Notes: a model not told the origin generated them from the sequence alone. A DNA stretch of 64,000 nt from Deuterostichococcus epilithicus (GCA_033439295.1 JAVTLE010000014.1:4650001-4714000), one strand, 5' to 3'. Counted from the stretch's first letter, positions 1 to 10,567 are shown. Made by a program: numbers and translations.

Positions 1-2699
1 CCGCATGTGCAGGAGCACCTTGCACTCACTCTTCATTGGGGGCACTCGAAGGGCACTTTTGGGCGCACTTAGGTTGGCGACGTTGTGCTCATTGAAACTT
101 GCAAGCCGTTCAGGGTGAGAATCAGCAGCTGCCGGCACCTGGCTCCAGTAGCCCACGGAGCCGAGGCCCATGTAAGCGCACACCAGCACCGTCAGGCAGG
201 CAGACGCGGCACGCGGGAAGCGTGCCGGCCGCCGCATTGCTGTGAGGATCTCCACGAAGGCGAACTGTCCACCTGCATTTGCAATGGCAACGCCGTGAAC
301 AAGGCATATCTACGATGTGTCAAAGCAGTTTGTGTGGCATTGATTTACGCTAGGCATCAGCACTGACTGAAATTGAGCAGGCTGACGGCGGGCAGCTGGC
401 GAAGGCATCGAGAGTCTTGGTGAACTGATTGCACTCACAAAGGTGCACGTGATGGAAAACGCTGACATAGCCACATATACAGCGCCGAGCGGCGCACCAA
501 AGGCGAAGAAGATGTTCATGACGGCGACGACGGCCGCTTCGAAGGTCTCGCCGCCGTGATTGCCCGCCGTGAAGCGGAAAGCCTCATGCTGCGCTGCCGG
601 GTTGGGGCTGCCCGCCAGCTTGGCGATGGTCAGCCCCAGCGCTGTTAGGCACGCGGCGGTGCCAATAGACAGGAAGCCCGTTAGCTTCGGCAGCGACTGC
701 ACCTGCGCGGCAGTCAGCAAGAGCAGACTGTGAGCGAGCGACAGCATCGTCTTCAGAGGGCCAGAGCATGGATAAAACCAAAGCCGCTATGGAGTGCCTT
801 GTACGTGGTTAAACGACGGAGCGTCAGGGCGGCCCAGCAGCTGCCCTCGAGCTGCAGCGAGAAGCAGACCAAATGCTCAGCAGCCATCCTGAAACTGCTC
901 AGCGGCACCTGGACGACGATGAAGGCGGCGCCGGCAACGACGCCGCCATAGGCCCACAGGCTCATGCCCGCATCGCTGACCAGGTGCTGCAGCGACTGCG
1001 TCGCCGCGAGGTGCATGATGATTGCGCGCGTTGCGTCCAGAGAGTAGACCGTCAGGTAGCAGGCGGCGCGCCCCTGCGAAATTGGGCAGCAATGTCGAGG
1101 CAGGGCTACAGCCTAGCAGGAACAGCTCCACAGCAGAGTCCAGCATTGTCCTCCGCTGTTGCTGCCAGGCTGCCAGGCTTTTAAGTTGAAAGTTTGTGAC
1201 GTGCTGAGGGGTGGCAGCTGTGACAAGCCTAGTTGCATTGGCAGGTCACGATGCACTCACCATTGTGCCACAGGCGGCATAGCCGATGTCGCCAAACAGC
1301 ACCGCATCCGACACACGCAGCTTCAGCCGCGTGAACATCCGAGCAGAGTATGCTGCGGCGCCTGCGGATAGCAATGCATGTTAGAGCCAGACCAGACATA
1401 TGTGTGTGAATGCCTCTGCTTGATGCAGCCGCAATAGCACAGGTTCGAATCATCGTGTCCATACATGAGCATTGCTTGCACATGCAACCACCTTGCAGGC
1501 TCTTGGAGGCCGTGTTCAGACCCGCAGCTGTGCTGCGCTCTGGGCCAAAGACAGCGCTGCAGAGGCGTCAGGCATGGACAAAAGAGTTCACAAGTGCCTC
1601 ACATGCGACGACGGCGATGGTGATGGCGCCGCCACCCCAACCCAGGCGAGAGAAGTCGTACGGTCTGCAGGCGGCACACACACCCCTTGACTTGTTGCAC
1701 GGTCGCAGGGGCGGGAAGAAACCAGGGGCGACAATGATGTGTCATGCTACAATGTCGTCACTGCCGGCAGTGCCGTCTCCCGCTCGCTTGGACGAGGCTC
1801 TTGCTCGAGACTCACATTAGCCAGAGGCCCCATCCCAGCTGCAGCGACAGCAGCGTGAGGATGGTGAACGGCCACCGCTGCCCCGACGGCTTGGAGATGT
1901 CCTGCAGGTCGCAAGTCGCGCCGCCGTCCTCCGGAAGCTGGAAGGCGGGGTCCTTGATGCCGCCGGCGCCAGCGGCGGCGGCAAACGCCGCCGAGGAGGC
2001 ATACCGGCCGGCCTCAAGGTCCGCCGAGCTGGCTGCGAGGCCGCCCTTGCCGGCGGGTGCGCTGCGGGCGGCAGCGGNGGTGCNTGCCGGCGGCTCCGGC
2101 TCCGGCTCCGGCTCGTGCGAGCGCTGCGCATCCGCTGCAATGAACGCCGCGTCTGACTGCTCGCCCTCTGCTGCTGCGCTGCGGGCAGCGGCAGACAGCG
2201 CCCGGTCCAGGTTCATGCTCCCCTGCGCCACCACACGTGCAGTTCCTGGGCAGGTTCTCCTGGGCAGGTTGGTTCCGCGGTCTGCTCTGCAACCAATTGG
2301 CCAGATGCCGTGCCCAACCTTGCAGGACTCGCCAGCTTGTTGAACGTTGCCGTTGATTCGCATGTTTCATTATCACATGTGCAGTCTGTTTGCAGCCTAC
2401 TGCCTCTGTGCTGCGCCCTACGCTGCTGCCGTGCACAGTGTGTATCCATGCAGTGCCTGGGATGGCAGTCTGGCCAGGCCACAAAGGAAAAGCATCCAAG
2501 CTTCAATCCACTGTCAACCACTCGCCTGCATGCTGCTGCCGAAGCTGGAAGAGCGCGCCGACAGAAAGTCTTCTCCCCCGGGGCTGCCGTATGCGCTGTT
2601 GCGCGGCGACACAAACTCGGGGCTGCTGGTTGGCGACACCGTTGCCGGGGCGAAGTTTATGGGGTGGCTGGACAGCCGCCGCAGCGGCGAGTCCGGCAT
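1..2699 (-). CDS. AAAP-family amino-acid transporter, copy A (partial, 3' end outside the window)
   Basis: Multi-pass membrane transporter of the amino acid/auxin permease type, inferred to move amino acids with protons. I place exons at about 2699-2526, 2222-1816, 1664-1603, 1361-1261, 1073-909, 702-498 and 272-139; later exons lie beyond base 1. The N-terminus is Ser/Pro-rich, then Ala-rich with an EPEPEPEP run. The first membrane helix carries LGWGLWL, followed by PYDFSRLGWGGGA. Later helices read VAVMNIFFAFG and GGQFAFVEILTAM. Every block has a counterpart in the 38.4-43.9 kb gene (LGWGLWLLPFDYARLGW, VAVMNIVFAFGE, GGQFSWIEVMGTM), which supports the exon calls. Exon 1 (ATG at 2699) is likely but would need a GC donor after codon 58. 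If it is wrong, translation starts at the ATG at 2216. Two N bases lie in the EP-rich stretch. Confidence 0.72.
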
Positions 2700-3584
2700 G
2701 GAGGCTGTCGGGGGATGCTCGCCCCCAGGGGGAGCCAGCGGCGCCGTGCGTTGCGTGTGTCAGCGGATGCTCATGGGTGCACGGCGCTCCGCTCGCCCGG
2801 TACCCGGCAACCTCCAATACTCCAGCGCCTCGTGGGCGGCTCCAGAACCCAGGAAGCAGGCACAACGGACCTGCAAGCGAACGTCGTTTGCGAAAACTCA
2901 GTTGCACGGCGTGATGTCTGCTGTGGACGATCGAGCCTGCATCCAGCCTAAGAACTCGCGAAGACTCGACATTGTCAACCTGACGGTCGACCTGATGTTC
3001 TCGTGGCATTGACTTATGCCTCACGGAGCAGGGTCGCGCTGCACAAGCTTTAGGCATCAACACGGGGTTGACATGTTGTCACCATCTTGTCACCAACTTC
3101 GCTGTACAGGATAGTTGATTGGACGGTCATAACAGAGCCAGCACATCATGCGCGCATGTTCTCGTTGCCTTTTGGACGCCAAGCGCGTCTACCAGCGAGT
3201 ACTTCCTCGTTTCAACCAGAGCACTCGATCGCGCCTGTAAGCTGCAGGGTGTGCAGCACCGGGTCCTGCAACTCAATCACCTGCCGGAGTGGCTTCGGCT
3301 GCCAAAGCCGGGCGGTGCACCCTTTCGGGAAGATGCACGTGGCGAAAGGATGTTGAAGCCGCGACACCTGCGAATCAATGCAAGACCCCGAAAACCTGCT
3401 GAGCCGACAGCAAGTCGAGCGCAGCTGAGCGCAACTGAACGAAACGGTGCGTCTAGCTGCAGTGCAGCACTCTCGGACCTTGCCAGCTGCCGGTGAAGCA
3501 ATCGTCACTGTGACGTCAGCAGCCGTGTTCGACGCTACAGTGAAACGGCGGGGCGGGCGGCGGATGATACCTTTCAATTTCGTT
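2700..3584. other. Intergenic stretch, no gene seen
   Basis: Between the transporter start and the first copy of the 755-bp element I see only short overlapping frames with no recognisable motif and no convincing exon structure. It presumably contains the transporter promoter, but I could not pick out a TATA-like box with confidence. Confidence 0.5.
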
Positions 3585-4341
3585 TTAGTCTGATCACCTT
3601 CGGTGATTCCAACTTATGCACTCAGGTTTTCCGCCTGGCCGTAGTAAACCCTAAGAGTCGTCGACGGGAAACCTCCTCCGCCTTCTGCCGGTGTCACCCT
3701 GCGGCTTTAGGTCTTCCGTGGTCCGTCAGTTGCTCCTTGAGCCAGTCTGCAGACCTTGCGTGAGGCAGGCGCCTCGCGCTGCGGCTGGCCGTGCGAACGG
3801 CGCCCCGGCAGCCGGCGTTGTTAGATTTGGCGAGTTGACGTAAGATTCGTTTCCGCGCCCTTAGTGCGATTTTCCATAGAACGGGGAAGCACACCCGTCC
3901 TATGAAACCACCCTTATAACGAGGGTGGTATTCGCGATTGCCAGACGCAGATCGTAGTTCAGAAGCCTCTGTTGCAGAGCGCTCCGCTGGCAGGTTGCAC
4001 AGCTGCTGCAGCTGGCAGCCGCTGCGCGCTGCAGCAAGTTGCATAAGGGGCGCTTCGGAGGGAGCAATGACGGGGGAAGAATTTTGACTTTTGAATCCCC
4101 AGCCATCCTGGTGGCTGTGCCTGGCTGGGGATGCTTGGCAGCCGAGCTGCATGCGGCAAATTGCGCGTGCTTGTTCCAGCAGATGTCAGAAAGGCTTCTG
4201 CAGCGATGTGCGAGCGCTTTCGGCGCGGAAATTTCACGTCGCCCTGATTCTCATGCACATCTCATGTCTTTTTCCTCACCCCGAGCCGTGAGTGTCCTGG
4301 AGCGTGCTGATTTGCTATCTGTTTGAGTCCTGCGATCCAAG
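3585..4341. repeat. 755-bp direct repeat, copy 1 (possible structured non-coding RNA)
   Basis: Nearly identical to 9813-10567; the shared part begins at TTTAGTCT and ends at TGCGATC. A minus-strand frame is open here but is broken in copy 2 by a one-base indel near 3832/10049, which argues against coding. Stem-forming sequences are kept in both copies: ATCAC/GTGAT near 3594, GGAAACCT pairing with AGGTCTTCC (one bulge) near 3670/3708, CCACCCT/AGGGTGG near 3906, and CCCCAGCCA/TGGCTGGGG near 4097. The loop of the second stem differs strongly between copies. About 60 nt from its left end the plus strand has TAAACCCTAA, a 1.4-unit match to the telomere C-strand. No terminal inverted repeats or target-site duplications were seen. 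Confidence 0.75.
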
Positions 4342-4772
4342 ATGCGCAACCAATTAGTGAGCAGTCTCTGCACGTGCTTGCCTGTTGAGATTAGTGTATT
4401 CGGAACGGTATTGTTAGTACCGTTAGGGTATGCAAGGTTATGAGTAGCTCGTGTTCATGACGCTGCAGCTCGCAGCATACGAGTGCAGCTCGCAGGAGGC
4501 GTTGGATCATGGGCGCGTGATGCTTGTCGTAAAGCGCATGTGTTGTGGGTATAAGAGCTGCCCAATGCGCTCACAATTGTAAGCCTTCCACTCTCAACTG
4601 AGACACCGAACCCCTGCCACTGCAATCCCCGATTAGCCTTCGGCAGGTTTCGCAACATTGCCGGCTTGGCTGTTACAAAGCCCCGTTCAATTGCTGCTGG
4701 ATATCATGTGTACCTGCACGCTGTCAAGGCCTGCCACAAGCCGCTTGCTGGCAAGCGTCATGTGCAGCACCC

Positions 4773-4785
4773 CGAACCCATAACT
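4773..4785 (+). promoter_or_regulatory. Upstream element of the U1 gene
   Basis: CGAACCCATAACT lies 74 nt before the predicted U1 start. The identical 13-mer lies 71 nt before the U4-like 5' end at 6937, and GACCCATAACCC lies about 70 nt before U5. The position matches the upstream sequence element of plant snRNA genes, though the sequence differs from the plant consensus. Confidence 0.7.
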
Positions 4786-4846
4786 GGTCGTCTGGAAGAT
4801 GCATCTAAAAATCGGTCGAAGTCCCGTTTCAAAACTCGTTTAAAGC

Positions 4847-5010
4847 ATACTTACCTGTCCGGCCGTTCGACCTGATCACGAAGGGGTCGGCGGTAGAGTT
4901 GACTGCNCGCCTTGCACTCTGCTTGCGGTCGCTCTATGGTCGTAGCAAGTCTGCGTTCCGACGGAATAATTTATGGTAGGCTGAGGCTTGCGCATGCGCA
5001 TCCTCGGCAC
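4847..5010 (+). ncRNA. U1 spliceosomal snRNA
   Basis: U1 snRNA base-pairs with 5' splice sites. The predicted RNA starts with ATACTTACCTG, the universal splice-site-pairing end. Stem-loop I has a GACC/GGTC stem enclosing GATCACGAAG, the U1-70K binding loop. The U1A-type loop contains TTGCACT at 4914. An Sm-like site AATAATTTATGG lies at 4966-4977. A terminal stem GCTGAGG/CCTCGGC (about 4980-5008) closes the molecule. The length of about 164 nt is normal for U1. One N lies at 4907. The upstream element at 4773 and the C-rich flank after 5010 bound the gene. Confidence 0.93.
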
Positions 5011-5137
5011 CCCCACTTACCCCACCCCTACACTCCTATACTCCCCACCCCCACTCCACCCCGCCCACGATGCATACGGTTAATCTGCACCTAGCATTTC
5101 ATCCAGGCTAACAATGCGGGGTTTGCATGGCGTCCAT

Positions 5138-5220
5138 GATTAAAGTAGGCCGAGGTTTTGCGCATGCGCATCCTCGGCACCCCTCAACACCCCCACCTCC
5201 CCCACCCCACCCCACCCCAC
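5138..5220 (+). repeat. Partial duplicate of the U1 3' stem-loop and its C-rich flank
   Basis: GTAGGCCGAGG followed by TTGCGCATGCGCATCCTCGGC repeats the terminal stem of U1 (4977-5008), then continues into the same kind of CACCCC-rich tract. The copied stem is GCCGAGG/CCTCGGC, fully Watson-Crick where U1 has one G-U pair. The splice-site-pairing end and the Sm site are missing, so this is not a second U1 gene. Confidence 0.8.
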
Positions 5221-5802
5221 CACACTATGTATTTCATCATAGCTTCTTTTGTTCATGGCTTGGCCGCGGCACGGCATCAGAGCAACCTCTATGCCGCAAC
5301 TGTAATTCTGCCATGCCTGCCGCAAAAGCGGCTGTGCCCAGCGCCGCTGCTGCAGCGGGCTCAAACTTTAATCCGCCAACACTAGCGCTGACCCCGCACG
5401 GGCCCCGCTGCTGCCTCTCTTCCCCACACAGCCTGCCGCAGCAGCGGCGCTTAGTTACTCGTACGTGCACTTGGCATCAGAGCCTANAGCACGCCCACGC
5501 CCGCAATGTGTGTTGTTGACAAGAGACAGTCCTTTGGACACCAAGTGAAAAACTTTACTCGCCAGCCCGGTCTCGCCACNGCNTGGNCNCGTGCACTGCA
5601 GTGGCGTNGACGGTCTTCCTCNGCGGCCTGCGGTGCGGCAATGTTCTCATAGCGGCAGCTCGTCACTTCGTACNGTNTCTTGTTCTCTCGTTCTCTCATT
5701 GCATTGCGAGAGAATATCAACGCTAACGACATGCATGTATGGTCTGATTTTGTTTGGAGTCGAGTTTGTCGCGACAACCACAACACAGATGCTGGACATC
5801 TT
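5221..5802. other. Intergenic, low-quality sequence between U1 and U5
   Basis: Contains runs of uncertain bases (N at 5487 and about 5580-5680) and C-rich tracts. Frames here are short and repetitive. I see no gene. Confidence 0.5.
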
Positions 5803-5814
5803 GACCCATAACCC
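5803..5814 (+). promoter_or_regulatory. Upstream element of the U5 gene
   Basis: GACCCATAACCC shares the core ACCCATAAC with the elements at 4773 and 6866. It sits about 70 nt before the predicted U5 start, the same spacing as at U1. Confidence 0.6.
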
Positions 5815-5872
5815 GTCACCCTAACAGCCAAAATCGCTCAGAACATCAACTGGCATAATTTCTGACCGATCC

Positions 5873-5986
5873 AACGGCGAGGTCAGCTCTGTTGCCGTAC
5901 AAATCTTTCGCCTTTTACTAAAGATTTCCGAGCGCTGTCTTCGACAAGCCGTATTTCCCAAAATTTTTCTGTGCCTGTCGGCACCA
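5873..5986 (+). ncRNA. U5 spliceosomal snRNA
   Basis: U5 snRNA aligns the two exons during splicing. The diagnostic part is loop I: CGCCTTTTACT at 5909-5919, closed by the perfect stem AAATCTTT/AAAGATTT. This loop is conserved across eukaryotes. Downstream are an Sm site, AAAATTTTTCTG at 5960-5971, and a terminal hairpin GTGCC-TGTC-GGCAC at 5971-5984. The length of about 114 nt fits U5. The exact 5' base is inferred from the spacing to the upstream element and could be off by a few bases. Confidence 0.93.
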
Positions 5987-6865
5987 AACCCCACCCCGTT
6001 CCCCCCTCCCCCTCTTCCCCTTCCCCCAACCACCGCTTTCCCCATTCAGAACACGCCCTTATCCAACCTCTCGCAAGCGCGAGGCACCGACCAGCTGCCC
6101 GTGTGCCATGGCGATGAATACGCTGCAATGCACTAGGGTGAGATGCGTTGCGGCGGAAATAGTTGGGGTCAATCACATGCCGCTGCCAAATGTGCTCTAC
6201 TTTTCACGACATTACATCCCAGGCTCAGCGAAGTATGAGCAACTAGCAGTGACAGGCGCGGACTGCACCGCGGTGCGGTAGCATTGCACCCGGCGCGCCG
6301 ACGTGGGCCTGTGCCCAAAAAGGTTCGACGAGGGCCGCTTTCCAGCCTGCACATCGACGCGNCAGCCAGACCCAGGTGAGCCTGCAGAGCTGGCGCAAGG
6401 GCTTGCTAGAAGAGGGCATGTCGGCGCTCTTCGAGGTTGAACTGTGGCGGCTCCGTCATCTTGCCCTGCTTAACTGCGGCGCGATCAGCCGGATGATCCG
6501 CAGCTGTTGGGTGTTGTGTAGTGGCAGGCGGCGCTGCATCTGCCGCCGCACAACATCCAACGTGCTGATTGCTGAGCACATTGACCTTCTGGATGCCGCT
6601 GGAGGATCAATTAGTGGACGCCGTCACAGAGCGTGCGGCACAGCTCCGCGGCACTGTGCTGCTATTGCCGATGTCCCGCAGGGTTTGGTGCCCTTCTACC
6701 GCTTGGGAGTTTGCCACAGCTTCTCTCTGTACTCTCGGCTGCTGCGCTGCGGTGTTAAACGAACTCTCTAATGCCGACCCGCGAAAGGATGCATTGGAGC
6801 AAGAAATTATACTAGGTAACTAGAGCAAAGCGCCCACGACGCTGGGACTCAATGTCTCAGGTCAC
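5987..6865. other. Intergenic stretch, no gene seen
   Basis: Starts with a C-rich tract like the ones after U1 and U4. A plus-strand frame at 6376-6771 is open for 131 codons, but it shows no recognisable motif and no convincing splice structure, so I do not call it. Confidence 0.45.
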
Positions 6866-6878
6866 CGAACCCATAACT
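6866..6878 (+). promoter_or_regulatory. snRNA upstream element before the U4-like 5' end
   Basis: CGAACCCATAACT is identical to the U1 element at 4773 and lies 71 nt before ATCTTTGCGCTTGG, which matches the start of plant U4. Confidence 0.65.
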
Positions 6879-6936
6879 TGGGCAGTGCCGACCGCGGGCA
6901 AAGCCTCTCATTGTCTCCATTTCGTGTGTGAAGTAT

Positions 6937-6951
6937 ATCTTTGCGCTTGGG
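6937..6951 (+). pseudogene. Truncated U4 snRNA 5' end
   Basis: ATCTTTGCGCTTGGG matches the first 15 nt of plant-type U4 snRNA and is correctly placed downstream of an snRNA upstream element. After these bases U4 similarity stops, and the sequence runs into TTTAGGG-type repeats instead of the expected GCAATG. This looks like a U4 gene broken just inside its 5' end. A U4 body without this promoter lies 2.1 kb downstream at 9064. Confidence 0.6.
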
Positions 6952-6971
6952 TTTAGGGTTAGGGTTTAGGG
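6949..6971 (+). repeat. Interstitial telomere-like repeat
   Basis: About three telomeric units of the TTTAGGG type, one of them shortened to TTAGGG, sit directly at the U4 break. Shorter copies of the motif occur elsewhere in the window, mainly inside introns. Confidence 0.85.
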
Positions 6972-9063
6972 CAGCCCGTTATAGGTTTTCCTCGGTTGGT
7001 CGAGCAATGGACAGACAATCCGATGAGCGATGGCAATTCCGGCCATTGCCTCTGCTGCGTGCTCAGTCCATCTCCTCATCAAGCGCAGCTGACCTTCTGT
7101 TTCGCGATTTCGTCTCCTGTCCGACGGCCGCTCGGTGCCGACCCAGCCAACCAGCCGGCACCGCGCCGTCGGTTATGCTCGGCAGCACTGACAGCTGCAC
7201 CGTGGCTTGGACCTGTAATGCCTACCCGCGCCGCCTCTGCATGGTCAAGACATCGGGTTCAGTCATGAGCTCAGTTTGTGTGGTGGCAGTCGGTTTGATG
7301 GCATACAGAGCTGTAGAGCGTTGCTTGGGAACACTTGTCAGGCTGCAACTGTACTTGCCATGTGCTGCCGCCTGATTCTTGCTCAAGCAGCCGATTTCGA
7401 GAGCGAGAGCGCACCCAGCATTACTGCAGAAGACAGAAGTTGATGCCTGGACAGGGACTAAACTGGACAGTGCCGCCAGCCATGGCCATTAAACGATGGG
7501 TGCCGCGGTGATGGCGCCTCGCTTGCTGCATGCAAGCAGTCATCCCCTTGCAGAGCATTCCATATTCCTTGGTGATTATAGGCATGACTATGCCATCCCC
7601 AACGAAGCTTCGACCAGATATGCACGGCGCCGCCGCCGTGCCAGCTGGGTCCCCTCTCTACCAACATGACAGCCAGGCTGGGAGGAATCCAACGTGACCA
7701 GCAAGCCCAAGCTCTGGTGCTGCTCACGAAGGAAGGCGCGGCTGGCATCCCACTGCCGATGACATGGCGTTGGGACAACAAGCCACATCAGAACTCAGAG
7801 CAGCGCACTACACCTGGGGCCAGGCATGCGCATGATACACATTTGATTTGCTGCAGCGGCGTTGTGCCAAGTGCCTTCAGCCTTCAGTGTCCGACACACC
7901 ATCAAGGAGGCGTCACCGGCTGGCATCAACCGGCAGCGCAGCGTGGGAGCGGTCAGGTGGACTCCAAGTGGCTGCACATTTCAGCACGCACCAGTCCTGT
8001 GCTGTCGGAGCTGGTGAGAGGCTGCTGCAGGTGGGTCCATTGCGCGTGCGGCTACTGTCGTCCTGCGCCTTGAGTGCTCACCGAGTTGAAGGTGATGCCA
8101 TCAAGGCACTGTGCCCGCCGGCACTGGGGTCAATCGTCATGGCACTGTGTCCACAGCGGATGGAGTGAGAATACTTTGAGCTCCTTGTAATGGAGCAGGG
8201 GCTGCGTACTTCACTGTTGCCTGTGCAAGTAGCTGACACGGTGATGGGCTTGCCATGCTAAGCCGTGCGCGGCGTTGAAGCCGCGGCAATGGCGGCGTCC
8301 TGCAGCTGCACAATGGAGTTTTACGTTGTTTTGCATGCTCTGCATAGCGATGCACACTCGAAAAACTTCGCGCCCGAGTTCCAGTCTGGATTATTACTTT
8401 ATTCCCCAACGTGATCACGCCTACCTAGGTTCCCCAGCGTGGGAAACTCGTTTGCAGCTCACATCAGGTCGGACCCGAAACGGAATGCGCACAGACTGTG
8501 AGATGCAATCGTCGAAGGCATGAGCGGCGATCGAGGGGCTGTCGCCCAGACGCGCTGCCTCACGGCGCCGAGCAGCGGCAGCACAGCGTGCTTGCAGTCG
8601 GCTTTGAGCTTTGCGGCCACGAGCGGCAGCACCTGGACGCTGACTGCTGCGAGCAGTCGGGGACGTTTTGACAACTGCATCATCAGGGTTGCCACAGACG
8701 CTGCGGTTACGCTACAGGCCCTGATGGTGGCGCGCGCGACGGGCGCGGAGGCTCCCACACCGTGCGGGCATGCGTCCGTTCTACGCCGCATGGCCGAGAC
8801 ATATCTGCTTTGCTCACGGCACCGTCGCTGCAGCGAGCTGCGGCGCCCGTTTGTTGCTCGGCTGACGTTCCAGCAGTCCGTTCTGGTGAGCAGGCGTCCT
8901 TGTACGGGCTTGCCGCACGTGCGCATAGTCAGCAGATAGCGAGTAGTCATAAGAAGCCCGTCATGCCAACGTCTTGCGCGTCCGCCTGATCCCTCAAGTA
9001 TTGAGGAAACTCGTCGTATACGACATGTCAGCATGACAGCGGTATGCACACACCTAGAACGCT
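6972..9063. other. Region between the U4 fragment and the U4 body; possible gene relics only
   Basis: No firm gene. The longest frame is minus 9049-8459 (196 codons, GTG first). It contains a hydrophobic stretch (VLPLVAAKLK) near 8600, but there is no ATG, no splice context and no recognised domain. Other frames are short. It could hold decayed coding sequence or an unrecognised non-coding gene. Confidence 0.35.
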
Positions 9064-9213
9064 ACATGTCGTGCGCTTGGGGCAATGTCGCAGTTAATGA
9101 GGTCTAACCGAGACGCGACTATTGCTGGTTGAAAACTAAATCCAATCCCCGTCGTTGTGGCCTCGGCCCTCTGACAATTTCTGGACGGAGGGCGCTTCGG
9201 CTGTATCCCTCCA
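9064..9213 (+). ncRNA. U4 spliceosomal snRNA
   Basis: U4 snRNA pairs with U6 and is released before catalysis. The signature is TGCGCTTGGGGCAATG near the 5' end, then a 5' stem-loop with TAATGAGG, and ATTGCTGGTTGAAAACTA, which matches plant U4. An Sm site ACAATTTCTGG lies at 9174-9184. A terminal hairpin GGAGGG/CCCTCC (9187-9212) follows. The length of about 150 nt is typical. The first bases (ACATGTCG) differ from the expected ATCTT, and the CCCATAAC upstream element found at U1, U5 and 6866 is not evident about 72 nt upstream. Expression of this copy is therefore uncertain. Confidence 0.9.
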
Positions 9214-9812
9214 AACCCCACATCACATCACCACCCAACCCCCTGCCAAACCCCACACACTCTGCTCACACACCGCACACCACTGATGCCCTGTCCATCA
9301 GTGTTGGATTCACAATTTCATAGGTGGTGAGAGAGGAAGCCCCAGCGTTGGCGGACGAAGCCGCCGGTGACGATGCCGTTCCGGCAGCAACCCCCCAGCA
9401 CAGTGGCGAACGACAGCGCGCCAGCAGTGAACGGCGTCTTTCTAGCTGCGCCACCAGCCGATGGCCCGATCGACACGGTGCGCATGTGCGAAGTGGCCGC
9501 CACAGCGCTGGGCGGCGGTGGTGTGGACAAAGCTATGGGTAGATGAGGAGTAACGCAAGATTCCAGCACCTCGATCTAGCACCGATGTTTGATTGCCATC
9601 TGAATTGGCAATCGGCAGCGTGCTGCGCCCATTGGCAAGCCCGGCAGTTGCACAAGATGGATGGTCTGAGATCTGGATGTCTAGATAGGGGGTTAGCAAT
9701 AAAGCGAGGGTGCGGCGGCAAGCGGCGGAACACTGAAGCAGAGTCAAGCCTCTAGGCCGAGTGTCCAAGCTAGGTCGCTGTGTGCGCAAGGGCTGGTATA
9801 CGGACTACTGAA

Positions 9813-10567
9813 TTTAGTCTAATCACCTTCGGTGATTCAAACTTATGCTCTTAAGTTTTCGCCTGGCCGTAGTAAACCCTAAGAGTCGTCGACGGGAAAC
9901 CTCATACGCCTTTTGCTGGTTTCGGTCTGCGTCTTCAGCAGGTCTTCCGTGGTCCGTCAGCTGTTCCTTGAGACAGTATGTAGACCTTGCGTGAGGTAGG
10001 CGCCTCGCGCCGCAGCCGGCCGCGCGAACGGCGCCCCGGCAGCCGGAGTTGTTGATTTGGCGAGTTGACGTAAGATTCGTTTCCGCGCCCTTAGTACGAT
10101 TTTCCATAGAACAGGGAAGCACACCCGTCCTATGAAACCACCCTTATAACGAGGGTGGTATTCGCGATTGCCAGACGCAGATCGTAGTTCAGAAGCCTCT
10201 GTTGCAGAGCGCTCCGCTGGCAGGTTGCACAGCTGCTGCAGCTGGCAGCCGCTGCGCTCTGCAGCAATTTGCATAAGGGGCGCTTCGGAGGGAGCAATGA
10301 CGGGGGAAGAATTTTGACTTTTGAATCCCCAGCCATCCTGGTGGCTGTGCCTGGCTGGGGATGCTTGGCAGCCGAGCTGCATGCGGCAAATTGCGCGTGC
10401 TTGTTCCAGCAGATGTCAGAAAGGCTTCTGCAGTGATGTGCGAGCGCTTTCGACGCGGGAACTTCACGTCGCCCTGATTCTCATGCACATCTCATGTTTT
10501 TTTCCTCACCCAGAGCCGTGAGTGTCCTGGAGCGTGCTGATTTGCTATCTATTTGAGTCCTGCGATC
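9813..10567. repeat. 755-bp direct repeat, copy 2
   Basis: Second copy of the 3585-4341 element, same orientation. Differences cluster in the loop region about 9907-9940. The paired arms GGAAACCT and AGGTCTTCC, the hairpin CCACCCT/AGGGTGG and the telomere-like TAAACCCTAA are kept. A one-base deletion near 10049 shifts the frame that is open in copy 1. The two copies bracket the whole snRNA cluster. Confidence 0.75.

Noticed and set aside
8459-9049. 196-codon minus-strand frame upstream of U4
   Set aside because: It starts with GTG, has no splice signals and no motif, and lies next to an snRNA gene. I kept it only as a note in the region entry.
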